Assembly: GCF_020510565.1 (NCBI RefSeq)
Contig: NZ_CP075189.1
Coordinates: forward strand, 1,658,501-1,722,500
Direction: 5' to 3'
DNA length: 64,000 bases
Origin: Ferribacterium limneticum
GTDB lineage: Bacteria; Pseudomonadota; Gammaproteobacteria; Burkholderiales; Rhodocyclaceae
Position numbers and translations under genes: made by a program. A model generated the notes under the pieces. It saw only the letters and a list, made by a program, of their open reading frames with translations. It ran no database searches and was not told the origin of the DNA. Shown piece by piece: positions 7,759 through 15,832 of this stretch; the stretch's first letter is position 1, and every line of letters starts with the position of its first letter.

Positions 7759-8457
7759 ATGCGGGATTTCCAGCCGGTACAAATCGAGAGCCTTTTAAGT
7801 CGTATTCCCCTGTTCGAGGGGCTGTCACCGGAAGAGCTCGCCAGAATGGCAAAAGGGACGCATGAACTGCGACTCGTCAAGGGTGACATGCTGTTTCGCC
7901 ATGGCGATCCATGCACGGGATTTCATGTTTTGGTCTATGGCCAGATAAAACTGGCGCTTTCCTCGGCACAGGGCACCGACAAGGTGGTCGAGATCATTCA
8001 GCCGGGGCAGAGCTTCGGTGAAGCCATCATGCTCATGGACAAGCCGTATTTTGTCTTTGCCCAGGCGCTGAGCGACTCGCTCGTCCTGCATGTCTCAAAG
8101 GCGGCCCTTGATGAGGAGTTGCAGAGCGACCATGCTTTCGTCCGAAAAATGATGGCCGGCATGGCCATGCGCCTGCATCAGCTAATGACCGATGTTGAAT
8201 CCTACTCATTGCATTCGGGAACCCAGCGCGTCATCGGTTACCTCATGCACGAACTGCCCGAAAGCGAGCATGGCGCCGAGAACGCCGTGCTTGAGCTTTC
8301 GTCGAACAAGGGCGTGATTGCCTCCCGGCTCAATCTGACCCAGGAGCATTTTTCGCGCATCCTGCATGACCTGAGCGAGCTTGGCCTGATCGTGGTTGAA
8401 GGCAAGCGGATTCGTATTCCCAGCGTGCCAAAACTGCAGAAGCATCAACCGGTCTGA
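7759..8457 (+). CDS. Crp/Fnr-family regulator, Dnr-like
   Basis: 232 residues. The N-terminal cyclic-nucleotide-fold domain runs from about 12 to 130 (LFEGLSPEELARMAKG, GQSFGEAIMLMD) and a C-terminal winged helix from about 150. The recognition helix contains LTQEHFSRIL, i.e. E-x-x-S-R, the arrangement FNR uses to read TTGAT half-sites. The cysteine cluster of FNR is missing; only one Cys (PCTGF) is seen, so it should not carry an Fe-S oxygen sensor. A haem-based NO sensor of the Dnr type is plausible. With the FNR box upstream, a cascade FNR -> this regulator is likely. GAGGAGGCAGC gives a strong ribosome site. Confidence 0.85.
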   Translation: MRDFQPVQIESLLSRIPLFEGLSPEELARMAKGTHELRLVKGDMLFRHGDPCTGFHVLVYGQIKLALSSAQGTDKVVEIIQPGQSFGEAIMLMDKPYFVFAQALSDSLVLHVSKAALDEELQSDHAFVRKMMAGMAMRLHQLMTDVESYSLHSGTQRVIGYLMHELPESEHGAENAVLELSSNKGVIASRLNLTQEHFSRILHDLSELGLIVVEGKRIRIPSVPKLQKHQPV

Positions 8458-8535
8458 GTGCCTCTTCATTTTCGAAGCTGCCCGCATAAAACGATGAAGC
8501 GGCACGTCGGATTCATCAAGACCGGCGTATCCGGC

Positions 8536-8579
8536 GATTGCAAAATTAGCCATTTTTTCCGGTTGACCGTGGAATGGCC
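8536..8579 (+). repeat. Dispersed repeat copy 2 (intergenic)
   Basis: TTTTTTCCGGTTGACCGTGG with left arm GATTGCAAAATTAGCC. Outer bases GCCATT (8549-8554) and AATGGC (8573-8578) are complementary and flank an inner CGGT-TG-ACCG, so this copy is a nested hyphenated palindrome. It lies 100 bp before the HD-GYP gene. Confidence 0.85.
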
Positions 8580-8678
8580 GATTCGGTGAAGCCGACGCCG
8601 GGTTTCCGGCCTGGTGCCGGAGAGGGATAGAATGGGCCATTCGATTCCCCGCCTGTTGGCTACCCGCTAGCAAAAACC

Positions 8679-9947
8679 GTGAACAGCGATCCCACCATTG
8701 ATGTCAGCGAACTTCGGATAGGGCTGTACGTCTATCTCGATCTGCGCTGGTTCGAGCATCCGTTTGCCCTCAGCCATTTCAAGATCAAGAATGAGGAACA
8801 GATCCGGACCATCCGCGGGCTGGGCCTCAAGCGCGTGCGCTACAGCCCGGAGCTGAGCGACCGCGAGAGCCCGGAGCAAACGCCGCCGGCCGCGCCGGCC
8901 AGGGATGAGGTCAGCCCGGTCATCGCCCAGGCGCTGGCGGCCAAGAAACAGATGATCGAGCGCATTCGCGTCCAGCGCGCTGCGGCAGCGCGCATCGAAA
9001 ATGCCTTCATCGTGACCGCCAGCACCATCCGCGAGGTCGAAAAAAACATCCTGACCAAGCCGGCCGAGACGGTGAAAGCGGCCAATCAGCTGGTCGACCA
9101 GATTTCGGAATCCATCCTCAGCGCGCCGGAACTGGCCATTCACGTCATGGGCGACATGACCGGCGGCGAGGAGCTGTATTTTCACTCGCTCAACGTCACC
9201 ATGTTGTCGCTCATGCTTGCCCGCGACCTCGGCGTGCCGCAGGAGGCGGTCACCGCACTCGGCATGGGCGCCATGTTCCACGACCTCGGGCGATCAGAAA
9301 TTCCCAGCCGCATCCTGCTCAAGGTCGAGCCCCTGACGCAGGCCGAGCAACATCTCTTCGAGCAGCATTGCGATTACGGCGTGACGCTGGGCAAGCGTCT
9401 CGGCTTTGCGCCGCCCGTGCTCGCCATCATCCACCAGCATCACGAAATGTTCGACGGCTCGGGCTACCCGCAGCACCTCAAGGGCGACAGCATCAACCTG
9501 ATGGCGCGCATTGTCGGGCTGGCCAACTACTACGACGAGCTGTGCAACCCGGTCAACATCGCCAACGCGCTGATGCCGCACGAAGCCCTGTCGCTCATGT
9601 TCGCCAAATTGCGCGGCAAGTTCGACCCGCGGCTGCTGCAACTGCTCATTCGTCGGCTCGGCGTTTATCCGCCGGGGACCGTGGTGCAGCTGTCGAATGG
9701 CGCCATGGCGATGGTGGCGACGGTCAATACCGGCCAGCCGATGAAGCCGATCCTCATTGTTTACGACGAATCGGTTCCCCGCGACGAGGCGATCCTGATC
9801 GACCTGTCGCAGGATTCCGACCTCAATATCGCCAAGGCGATCAAGCCGGCCCTGGTGCCGCGCCATATCTACAATTACCTGAGCCCCCGCAAGCGGGTCA
9901 GCTACTACTTCGACGCCAGCCAGGCGCAGGAGGGGACCAGGAAATGA
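8679..9947 (+). CDS. HD-GYP domain protein with DUF3391-like N-terminus
   Basis: 422 residues from GTG. The first ~120 residues resemble the DUF3391 module that often precedes HD-GYP domains (IDVSELRIGLYVYLDLRWFEHPF). The HD-GYP core follows: HSLNVTMLSLMLARDLG, the metal pair in MFHDLGRSEIP, then HQHHEMFDGSGYPQHLKG with intact HHE and GYP. It is thus expected to hydrolyse cyclic di-GMP in the cytoplasm. The C-terminal ~90 residues form a small beta domain. The stop codon overlaps the start of a histidine kinase gene (ATGA), so the two are probably partners. Confidence 0.88.
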   Translation: MNSDPTIDVSELRIGLYVYLDLRWFEHPFALSHFKIKNEEQIRTIRGLGLKRVRYSPELSDRESPEQTPPAAPARDEVSPVIAQALAAKKQMIERIRVQRAAAARIENAFIVTASTIREVEKNILTKPAETVKAANQLVDQISESILSAPELAIHVMGDMTGGEELYFHSLNVTMLSLMLARDLGVPQEAVTALGMGAMFHDLGRSEIPSRILLKVEPLTQAEQHLFEQHCDYGVTLGKRLGFAPPVLAIIHQHHEMFDGSGYPQHLKGDSINLMARIVGLANYYDELCNPVNIANALMPHEALSLMFAKLRGKFDPRLLQLLIRRLGVYPPGTVVQLSNGAMAMVATVNTGQPMKPILIVYDESVPRDEAILIDLSQDSDLNIAKAIKPALVPRHIYNYLSPRKRVSYYFDASQAQEGTRK

Positions 9948-11638
9948 TCTCTCTCGAGCAAAAGATGCTCGATCACAGTGCCAGCATGGTTCTGCTGGTC
10001 GATCCCAACGGCTTGCAGATCGTCCGCGCCAACCGCCTGGCCGGACAGGTGCTCGGTTACACGGTGGAGGAGCTGCTGGCGCGCAAGATCATCGACATCG
10101 AAAGCTCGCTGCCGGATGTCTTTTACTGGGAGGAGGTCGCGGCGGGCAGCTTTACCGAAATCGAATGGCAGGAGGGGCTTTACTGCGGTGCCGACGGCGA
10201 GCTTATTGAAGTCTCCAAGTCGATCTCGCTGATTCAGCATGAGGACAAAACCTACCTCCTCGTTCAGGCCCGCGATATCCGCCAGGAGCGCAAGACCGAG
10301 GAGCAACTCGAGCAGACGCTGTCCCGCCTGCGCGCCACGCTCGAAGCCACCGGCAACGGCATTCTGGCCATCGACTGGCACGGCCGTATCGTCAGCATGA
10401 ACCGGATGTTCTCGGCCATGTGGGCGATTCCCGATGAACTGCTCGAACAGCACAAGGACGACGCCGTCATCGACCACGTTTCTAGCCTCGTCAAGGAGCA
10501 GGCGGCCTGCCGGGAAAGGCTGAGCGCCATCGTGGACAGCGAGGCGAGCGACGAGCATTTCAACCTGGCCGATGGCCGGGTCTTCGAATGCAAGTCGCGG
10601 CCGCAATACCTCGGCGAACACATCGTCGGCCGTGTTTTCAGCTTTGCCGACGTGACCCGCCGGGTTGCCGCCGAAGACGCCCTGCGCGAATCGCGCGACG
10701 AACTCGAGCGGCGCGTCGAGCAGCGCACCGCCGAGCTGCAGTCGGCTAACAGCGATCTGCAGGCCGAGCGCGAACAGCAGGCGGCGCTGATCGCCCGTCT
10801 CGAAGAGGCGCAGAGCCAGTTGATCCAGTCCGAAAAGATGGCCTCCATCGGCCAGCTGGCGGCCGGCGTGGCGCACGAAATCAACAATCCCGTCGGCTTC
10901 GTCAAATCCAACCTCGGTACGCTGCAACGCTATATCGCGGACATCGGCAAGGTCCTCAACGCCTACGCCGAAATCGAGCACGAACTCGGCGAAGCCTCTC
11001 AGCTCAACGTCACGCAGTTGAAAAAGGAACTCGACCTCGATTACCTGCAGCAGGATCTCGAGGTCCTGCTGGCCGAAACCAACGACGGCGTCCAGCGCGT
11101 TCAGGACATCGTCCGCGACCTCAAGAATTTCTCCCACGTCAGCAGTTCCGAAATCGTCCTGGCCAACCTCGAAATGGGGCTAGACAGCACGCTCAACGTG
11201 GTCTGGAACGAACTCAAGTACAAGGCCAAGGTCGTCAAGGAATACGCTGCCATTCCGGAAATCATGTGCGCGCCGTCGCAGCTCAACCAGGTCTTCATGA
11301 ACCTGCTCGTCAATGCCTCGCAGGCCATCGAAGAACACGGTCAGATCACCATCCGGACGGCCAGCAGCGCGGACGAAGTACGTGTCGAAATCGAAGACAC
11401 CGGGCGCGGCATTCCGCCGGAAAACCTCAGTCGCATCTTCGAGCCATTCTTCACCACCAAACCGGTCGGCAAAGGCACCGGGCTGGGGCTTTCGCTGTCC
11501 TACGGCATCGTCAGGAAACATCATGGCCGCATTGAAGTGAGCAGCGAAGTCGGCAAGGGCACGCGCTTCACGGTCATTTTGCCGCGCCATGTTGATTATG
11601 CTGCCGGGGATTCCGCCGGGGAAAATGGCGCCAAGTGA
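9944..11638 (+). CDS. PAS-domain sensor histidine kinase
   Basis: 564 residues, starting at an ATG that overlaps the HD-GYP stop codon and is preceded by AGGAGGGGACCAGG. Two PAS domains are seen ([19 protein letters not shown] near the start; [20 protein letters not shown] near residue 130), then a coiled coil ([15 protein letters not shown]), a dimerisation/phospho-acceptor helix [20 protein letters not shown] and an ATPase domain with [21 protein letters not shown] and [12 protein letters not shown]. There is no membrane segment, so it senses a cytoplasmic or diffusible signal. No response regulator gene adjoins it; the coupled HD-GYP protein lacks a REC domain. Confidence 0.88.
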   Translation: MISLEQKMLDHSASMVLLVDPNGLQIVRANRLAGQVLGYTVEELLARKIIDIESSLPDVFYWEEVAAGSFTEIEWQEGLYCGADGELIEVSKSISLIQHEDKTYLLVQARDIRQERKTEEQLEQTLSRLRATLEATGNGILAIDWHGRIVSMNRMFSAMWAIPDELLEQHKDDAVIDHVSSLVKEQAACRERLSAIVDSEASDEHFNLADGRVFECKSRPQYLGEHIVGRVFSFADVTRRVAAEDALRESRDELERRVEQRTAELQSANSDLQAEREQQAALIARLEEAQSQLIQSEKMASIGQLAAGVAHEINNPVGFVKSNLGTLQRYIADIGKVLNAYAEIEHELGEASQLNVTQLKKELDLDYLQQDLEVLLAETNDGVQRVQDIVRDLKNFSHVSSSEIVLANLEMGLDSTLNVVWNELKYKAKVVKEYAAIPEIMCAPSQLNQVFMNLLVNASQAIEEHGQITIRTASSADEVRVEIEDTGRGIPPENLSRIFEPFFTTKPVGKGTGLGLSLSYGIVRKHHGRIEVSSEVGKGTRFTVILPRHVDYAAGDSAGENGAK

Positions 11639-11696
11639 CCCGTTTGATACGCTGAGTTGCGGCGATTTTCGAGTGTAGCGGCCAGCCCGGACAGAC

Positions 11697-11735
11697 TTCC
11701 ACGGTCAACCGGAAAATTTGGCCAATTTTGAAATC
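11697..11735 (-). repeat. Dispersed repeat copy 3 (intergenic)
   Basis: Reads CCACGGTCAACCGGAAAA on the plus strand, i.e. core CCGGTTGACCGTGG in minus orientation, continuing into TTTGGCC and an ATTTTGAAATC arm like copies 1, 2 and 7. It lies 43 bp before the VOC gene start. Confidence 0.85.
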
Positions 11736-11777
11736 GATACGCATAAAATTGCCGTCTGCAATCAGGCGCCAGAAATC

Positions 11778-12200
11778 ATGAACCAGACCATCAGCTTCAT
11801 CACCCTCGGCGTGTCCGATCTGGCCCGTAGCCGGGCTTTCTACAAGGCGCTGGGCTGGCAGGAATCATCTACCAGCCAGGAGGCGATTGCCTTCTATCAG
11901 GCCGGGTCGGTCGCCTTTGCCCTGTTCCAGCGCGAGGCGCTGGCCGAGGATGCGGCGGTGCCGTCGGCCGGTAGCGGTTTTCACGGTTTCACGCTGGCTC
12001 ACAACGTGCCCTCAGAGGCGGCAGTGATCGCCACGCTGGAAGAAGCGGTAGCCGTCGGCGCGACGCTCGTCCGTCCGGCCGACAAGGTGTTCTGGGGCGG
12101 CTTTCGCGGTTATTTCGCCGACCCGGACGGCTTCCTCTGGGAAGTCTGCTTCAACCCCTTCGTGCCGCTCGATGCCGAAGGTTTCGGTAAACTTCCATAA
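11778..12200 (+). CDS. VOC (glyoxalase/bleomycin-resistance) family protein
   Basis: 140 residues from the ATG at 11778; the frame is open further upstream but those codons fall in the dispersed repeat, so they are unlikely to be native. The sequence is a typical two-module vicinal-oxygen-chelate fold: ISFITLGVSDLARSRAFYKALGW at the start and GFRGYFADPDGFLWEVCFNP near the end, where the Glu of WEVC is a usual metal ligand. Substrate and reaction are unknown. A hairpin after the gene may terminate it. Confidence 0.85.
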   Translation: MNQTISFITLGVSDLARSRAFYKALGWQESSTSQEAIAFYQAGSVAFALFQREALAEDAAVPSAGSGFHGFTLAHNVPSEAAVIATLEEAVAVGATLVRPADKVFWGGFRGYFADPDGFLWEVCFNPFVPLDAEGFGKLP

Positions 12201-12210
12201 ATTCTCTAGC

Positions 12211-12238
12211 GGTACCACGGGGTGGTGCCGCACGTTTT
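12211..12238 (+). terminator. Possible terminator after the VOC gene
   Basis: Stem GGTACCAC / GTGGTGCC (12211-12229, one G-T pair, GGG loop) followed after a short GC stretch by TTTTT. The gap before the T-run makes it only moderately convincing. Confidence 0.4.
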
Positions 12239-12368
12239 TGGTGCGCCCGTCCTGTCATCAGGCTTTCATGAGGTGCGTGTGAAGATTTGGTTTATTTAAA
12301 AACAATGGCTTGCAAGGTGGTTCGCGTCTTGCTTTTAAGCTGTTAATCATTCTGTCTGGAGCAAGCTC

Positions 12369-15300
12369 GTGTCGATCCATGTCGCGCTGAATCACGTTAC
12401 CCGTTATAACTACGATCGCCTGATCAACCTCGGGCCGCAGGTCGTTCGCCTGCGCCCCTGTCCGCATTCGCGGACCCGCATCCTGTCCTACTCGCTGAAG
12501 ATCGGTCCGGACAAGCATTTCGTGAACTGGCAGCAGGACCCGCAGGGCAACTACCTGGCCCGCCTGGTTTTCCCGGAGAAGACCCGCGAATTCAGCATCG
12601 AGGTCGACATGGTGGCCGAGATGTCGGTCATCAATCCCTTCGACTTCTTCCTCGAAGACCACGCCGAGAAGATCCCCTTCGCCTACGAGGCCTGGGAACG
12701 CCACGAACTGACGCCCTACCTGCACAAGCTGCCGGAAACGCCCGAGCTCAAAAAGTACCTGGCCGGCATCTCGCGCGAGCCGCTGCGCAGCGTCGATTTC
12801 CTCGTTGCGCTGAACGCCAACCTGCAAAAGGCCATCGGCTACACCATCCGCATGGAACCGGGCGTCCAGACGCCGGAAGAAACGCTGACCAAGCGTACCG
12901 GCTCCTGCCGTGACTCGGCCTGGCTGCTCGTCCAGATCCTGCGCCACCTCGGCCTGGCAGCCCGTTTCGTTTCCGGCTACCTGATCCAGCTTACCGCCGA
13001 CGTCAAGTCGCTTGACGGCCCCTCCGGCCCGGAAGCCGACTTTACCGACCTGCACGCCTGGGCTGAAGTCTACCTGCCGGGCGCCGGCTGGATCGGCCTC
13101 GACCCGACGTCCGGCCTGTTCGCCGGCGAAGGCCACATTCCACTCGCCTGCACGCCGGAACCCGGTTCCGCCGCGCCGGTCACTGGCGGCCTCGACGAAT
13201 GCGAAACCGAGTTCTCGCACCACATGCAGGTCACCCGCATCTGGGAAGCGCCGCGCGTCACCAAGCCCTACACCGATGAACAGTGGCTCGAAATCGAAGG
13301 CCTCGGCCACCAGATCGACGACACACTCGGCAAGCTCGATGTCCGCCTGACGCAAGGCGGCGAACCGACTTTCGTCGCCGTCGACGACCCCGATGGCGCC
13401 GAATGGAACACCGCCGCCCTCGGCCCGACAAAGCGCATTTTCGCCGCCGACCTCTTCCACCGCCTGCGTGAAAAATACGCCCCGAACGGCCTTATGCACT
13501 TCGGTCAGGGCAAGTGGTACCCCGGCGAACAACTGCCGCGCTGGAGCCTGAACTGCTTCTGGCGCAAGGATGGCCAGCCGATCTGGAATGCGCCTGAACT
13601 GTACGCAAACGAAAGCGTCGATTACGGCGCCACGGCCGAGCACGCCCAACGCTTCCTCAAGCGCGTCGCCGAACGCCTGGGCATGACCTCCGACTACGTC
13701 TTCCCGGCCTTCGAGGACGTCTATTACCACATGTGGCGCGAGCGCCGTTTGCCAGGCAATGTCGATCCCTTCGATTCGCGCGTCGACGATGCCATGGAGC
13801 GTGAACGCCTCATGAAGGTGTTCACCCAGGGCATGACTTACACCGTCGGCCACGTCCTGCCGATCATGAAAAACGTCTGGAACCAGTGGCAGACCGGCCC
13901 GTGGTTCCTGCGTGCCGAACGTTGCTACCTGTTCCCCGGCGATTCGGCCATGGGCTACCGCCTGCCCTACGACTCGCAGCCATGGACGGCAACGAGCGAC
14001 TACCCTTACGTCAATGTGCCCGATGCCGAAATGGCCACCGATCCGCTGGCCAGCTATGCCGCCCTGCGTAACCGCGTGAGCGGTGAAGCCGGTGCTCGCG
14101 AGCCGCAGATGCAGAGTCGCACCGGCAGCGCAGGTGCCGGCACAGGCGCCGCCGGCGCTGGTGCAGCCGCCGCCTCGGCGACCGGTGACGGCAAGGTCCG
14201 CCCGTGGGAAAAGCCGACTGAAACGATGCCGCGCTTCAAGGAGTCGGCCGGCTGGATCACCCGTCTGGCCATGTGTGCCGAGCCGCGCGACGGCCGTCTC
14301 TACGTCTTCATGCCGCCGACCGAAAAGCTCGACGACTATCTCGAAATCGTTGCCGCCGTTGAAGCGACGGCCGAAGAAATGAAAATGCCGGTCATCATGG
14401 AAGGCTATACGCCGCCGTCCGACCCGCGCCTGACGCATTTCAGCGTCACCCCCGACCCCGGTGTCATCGAGGTCAACGTCCATCCGGCACGCAGCTGGGA
14501 TCAACTGGTCGACCAGACCACCCACCTCTATGAGGCGGCCCACTACTCGCGGCTGACCACCGAAAAGTTCATGGTCGATGGTCGCCACACCGGCACCGGC
14601 GGCGGCAATCACTTCGTCCTCGGCGGCGCCACGCCGAACGATTCGCCCTTCCTGCGTCGGCCGGACCTGCTCAAGAGCCTGGTCGCCTACTGGCACAACC
14701 ATCCGAGCCTGTCCTACCTGTTCTCCGGCCTGTTCATCGGCCCGACCAGCCAGGCGCCGCGCGTCGATGAAGCGCGCAACGACAGCCTCTACGAGCTCGA
14801 AATCGCCTTCAAGCAGATTCCGCAGCCGGGCGGCGTCGTCCCGCCGTGGCTGATCGACCGCATCCTGCGCAACCTGCTCACCGACGTCACCGGCAACACG
14901 CACCGTTCCGAGTTCTGCATCGACAAGCTCTACTCGCCGGACGGCCCGACCGGCCGCCTCGGCCTGCTCGAGCTGCGCGCCTTCGAAATGCCGCCGCACG
15001 CCCGCATGTCGCTGGCCCAGCAACTGCTGCTCCGGGCCATGATCGCCCGCTTCTGGGAAACGCCCTACGAGCCGGCCCGCCTGGCCCGCTGGGGCACCGA
15101 GCTGCACGACCGCTTCATGCTGCCGTTCTACGCCGAGCAGGATTTCAAGGACGTCATGCAGGAAATGGCCGAGGCTGGCTTCGCCTTCAAGGCTGAATGG
15201 TTCGCCCCGCACTTCGAATTCCGCTTCCCGAAATACGGCGATTTCGCCGTCAAGGGCATGGAGTTCGAACTGCGTCACGCGCTGGAGCCCTGGCACGTCA

Positions 15301-15764
15301 TGGGCGAGGAGGGCGGTGGTGGCGGCACTGTGCGCTACGTCGATTCCTCGGTCGAGCGCGTCCAGGTGCGTATCAAGGGCATGGCGCCCGACCGTTACGT
15401 GCTGACCTGCAACGGCGTTCCGGTACCGCTGCAGAACACCGGCATCAACGGCGAATTCGTTGCCGGCGTGCGCTACCGTGCCTGGCAGCCGGCGTCCTGC
15501 CTGCATCCGACCATCGGCGTCCATGCGCCGCTGGTCTTCGACATCGTCGATACCTGGATGCAGCGTTCGCTGGGCGGTTGCCAGTACCACGTGGCGCATC
15601 CGGGCGGGCGCAGTTTCGACACCTTCCCGGTCAATGCCTTCGAGGCTGAAAGCCGTCGTCTGGCCCGCTTCTTCCGCTTCGGCCACACCCCGGGCAAGCT
15701 GCAGGTCAAGGCGCCGGAGGTCAGCGCCGAGCACCCGTTTACGCTAGACTTGCGTCGGTTTTGA
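12369..15764 (+). CDS. Large transglutaminase-like / DUF2126 protein
   Basis: 1131 residues from GTG (GGAGCAAGCTC upstream). Residues 1-300 form a bacterial transglutaminase-like domain with its N-terminal beta region (MSIHVALNHVTRYNYDRLINLGPQ). The papain-like triad is present as Cys180 (RTGSCRD), His229 (DLHAW) and Asp245 (GLDPTSG). The remaining ~800 residues are DUF2126, with conserved-looking RLTQGGEPTFVAVDDPDGAEW, GRHTGTGGGNHFVLGGATP and LELRAFEMPPHARM. A Gly/Ala-rich linker lies near residues 578-604. Such proteins co-occur with ATP-grasp/alpha-E genes as found immediately downstream and are proposed to act in peptide ligation or cleavage; no reaction has been proved. It is followed by a terminator. 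Confidence 0.9.
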   Translation: MSIHVALNHVTRYNYDRLINLGPQVVRLRPCPHSRTRILSYSLKIGPDKHFVNWQQDPQGNYLARLVFPEKTREFSIEVDMVAEMSVINPFDFFLEDHAEKIPFAYEAWERHELTPYLHKLPETPELKKYLAGISREPLRSVDFLVALNANLQKAIGYTIRMEPGVQTPEETLTKRTGSCRDSAWLLVQILRHLGLAARFVSGYLIQLTADVKSLDGPSGPEADFTDLHAWAEVYLPGAGWIGLDPTSGLFAGEGHIPLACTPEPGSAAPVTGGLDECETEFSHHMQVTRIWEAPRVTKPYTDEQWLEIEGLGHQIDDTLGKLDVRLTQGGEPTFVAVDDPDGAEWNTAALGPTKRIFAADLFHRLREKYAPNGLMHFGQGKWYPGEQLPRWSLNCFWRKDGQPIWNAPELYANESVDYGATAEHAQRFLKRVAERLGMTSDYVFPAFEDVYYHMWRERRLPGNVDPFDSRVDDAMERERLMKVFTQGMTYTVGHVLPIMKNVWNQWQTGPWFLRAERCYLFPGDSAMGYRLPYDSQPWTATSDYPYVNVPDAEMATDPLASYAALRNRVSGEAGAREPQMQSRTGSAGAGTGAAGAGAAAASATGDGKVRPWEKPTETMPRFKESAGWITRLAMCAEPRDGRLYVFMPPTEKLDDYLEIVAAVEATAEEMKMPVIMEGYTPPSDPRLTHFSVTPDPGVIEVNVHPARSWDQLVDQTTHLYEAAHYSRLTTEKFMVDGRHTGTGGGNHFVLGGATPNDSPFLRRPDLLKSLVAYWHNHPSLSYLFSGLFIGPTSQAPRVDEARNDSLYELEIAFKQIPQPGGVVPPWLIDRILRNLLTDVTGNTHRSEFCIDKLYSPDGPTGRLGLLELRAFEMPPHARMSLAQQLLLRAMIARFWETPYEPARLARWGTELHDRFMLPFYAEQDFKDVMQEMAEAGFAFKAEWFAPHFEFRFPKYGDFAVKGMEFELRHALEPWHVMGEEGGGGGTVRYVDSSVERVQVRIKGMAPDRYVLTCNGVPVPLQNTGINGEFVAGVRYRAWQPASCLHPTIGVHAPLVFDIVDTWMQRSLGGCQYHVAHPGGRSFDTFPVNAFEAESRRLARFFRFGHTPGKLQVKAPEVSAEHPFTLDLRRF

Positions 15765-15766
15765 CC

Positions 15767-15790
15767 AAAAAATCGGGTTGACCGTGGAAA
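15767..15790 (+). repeat. Dispersed repeat, degenerate copy 4
   Basis: AAAAAATCGGGTTGACCGTGG: the CCGG of the core is changed to TCGGG and the left arm is missing. It begins directly after the DUF2126 stop codon and runs into the terminator stem. Confidence 0.5.
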
Positions 15791-15816
15791 CAGGCCGGAA
15801 ACGGCCTGTTTTTTCT
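15789..15816 (+). terminator. Rho-independent terminator after DUF2126 gene
   Basis: Stem AACAGGCCG / CGGCCTGTT with a GAAA tetraloop followed by TTTTCT. It splits the DUF2126 gene from the ATP-grasp gene, so the downstream genes need read-through or their own promoter. Confidence 0.8.
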
Positions 15817-15832
15817 ACTAGAACAAAGATAA

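Noticed and set aside
9905..11137. 410-residue minus-strand frame over the PAS kinase
   Set aside because: Antisense of a kinase with intact motifs; no start signal.
12258..15734. 1158-residue open frame antisense to the DUF2126 gene
   Set aside because: It is the mirror of a GC-rich gene with strong third-position bias; composition is low-complexity (G/A/V/R/D), no domain is recognisable, and the plus-strand protein has a full catalytic triad and family motifs.
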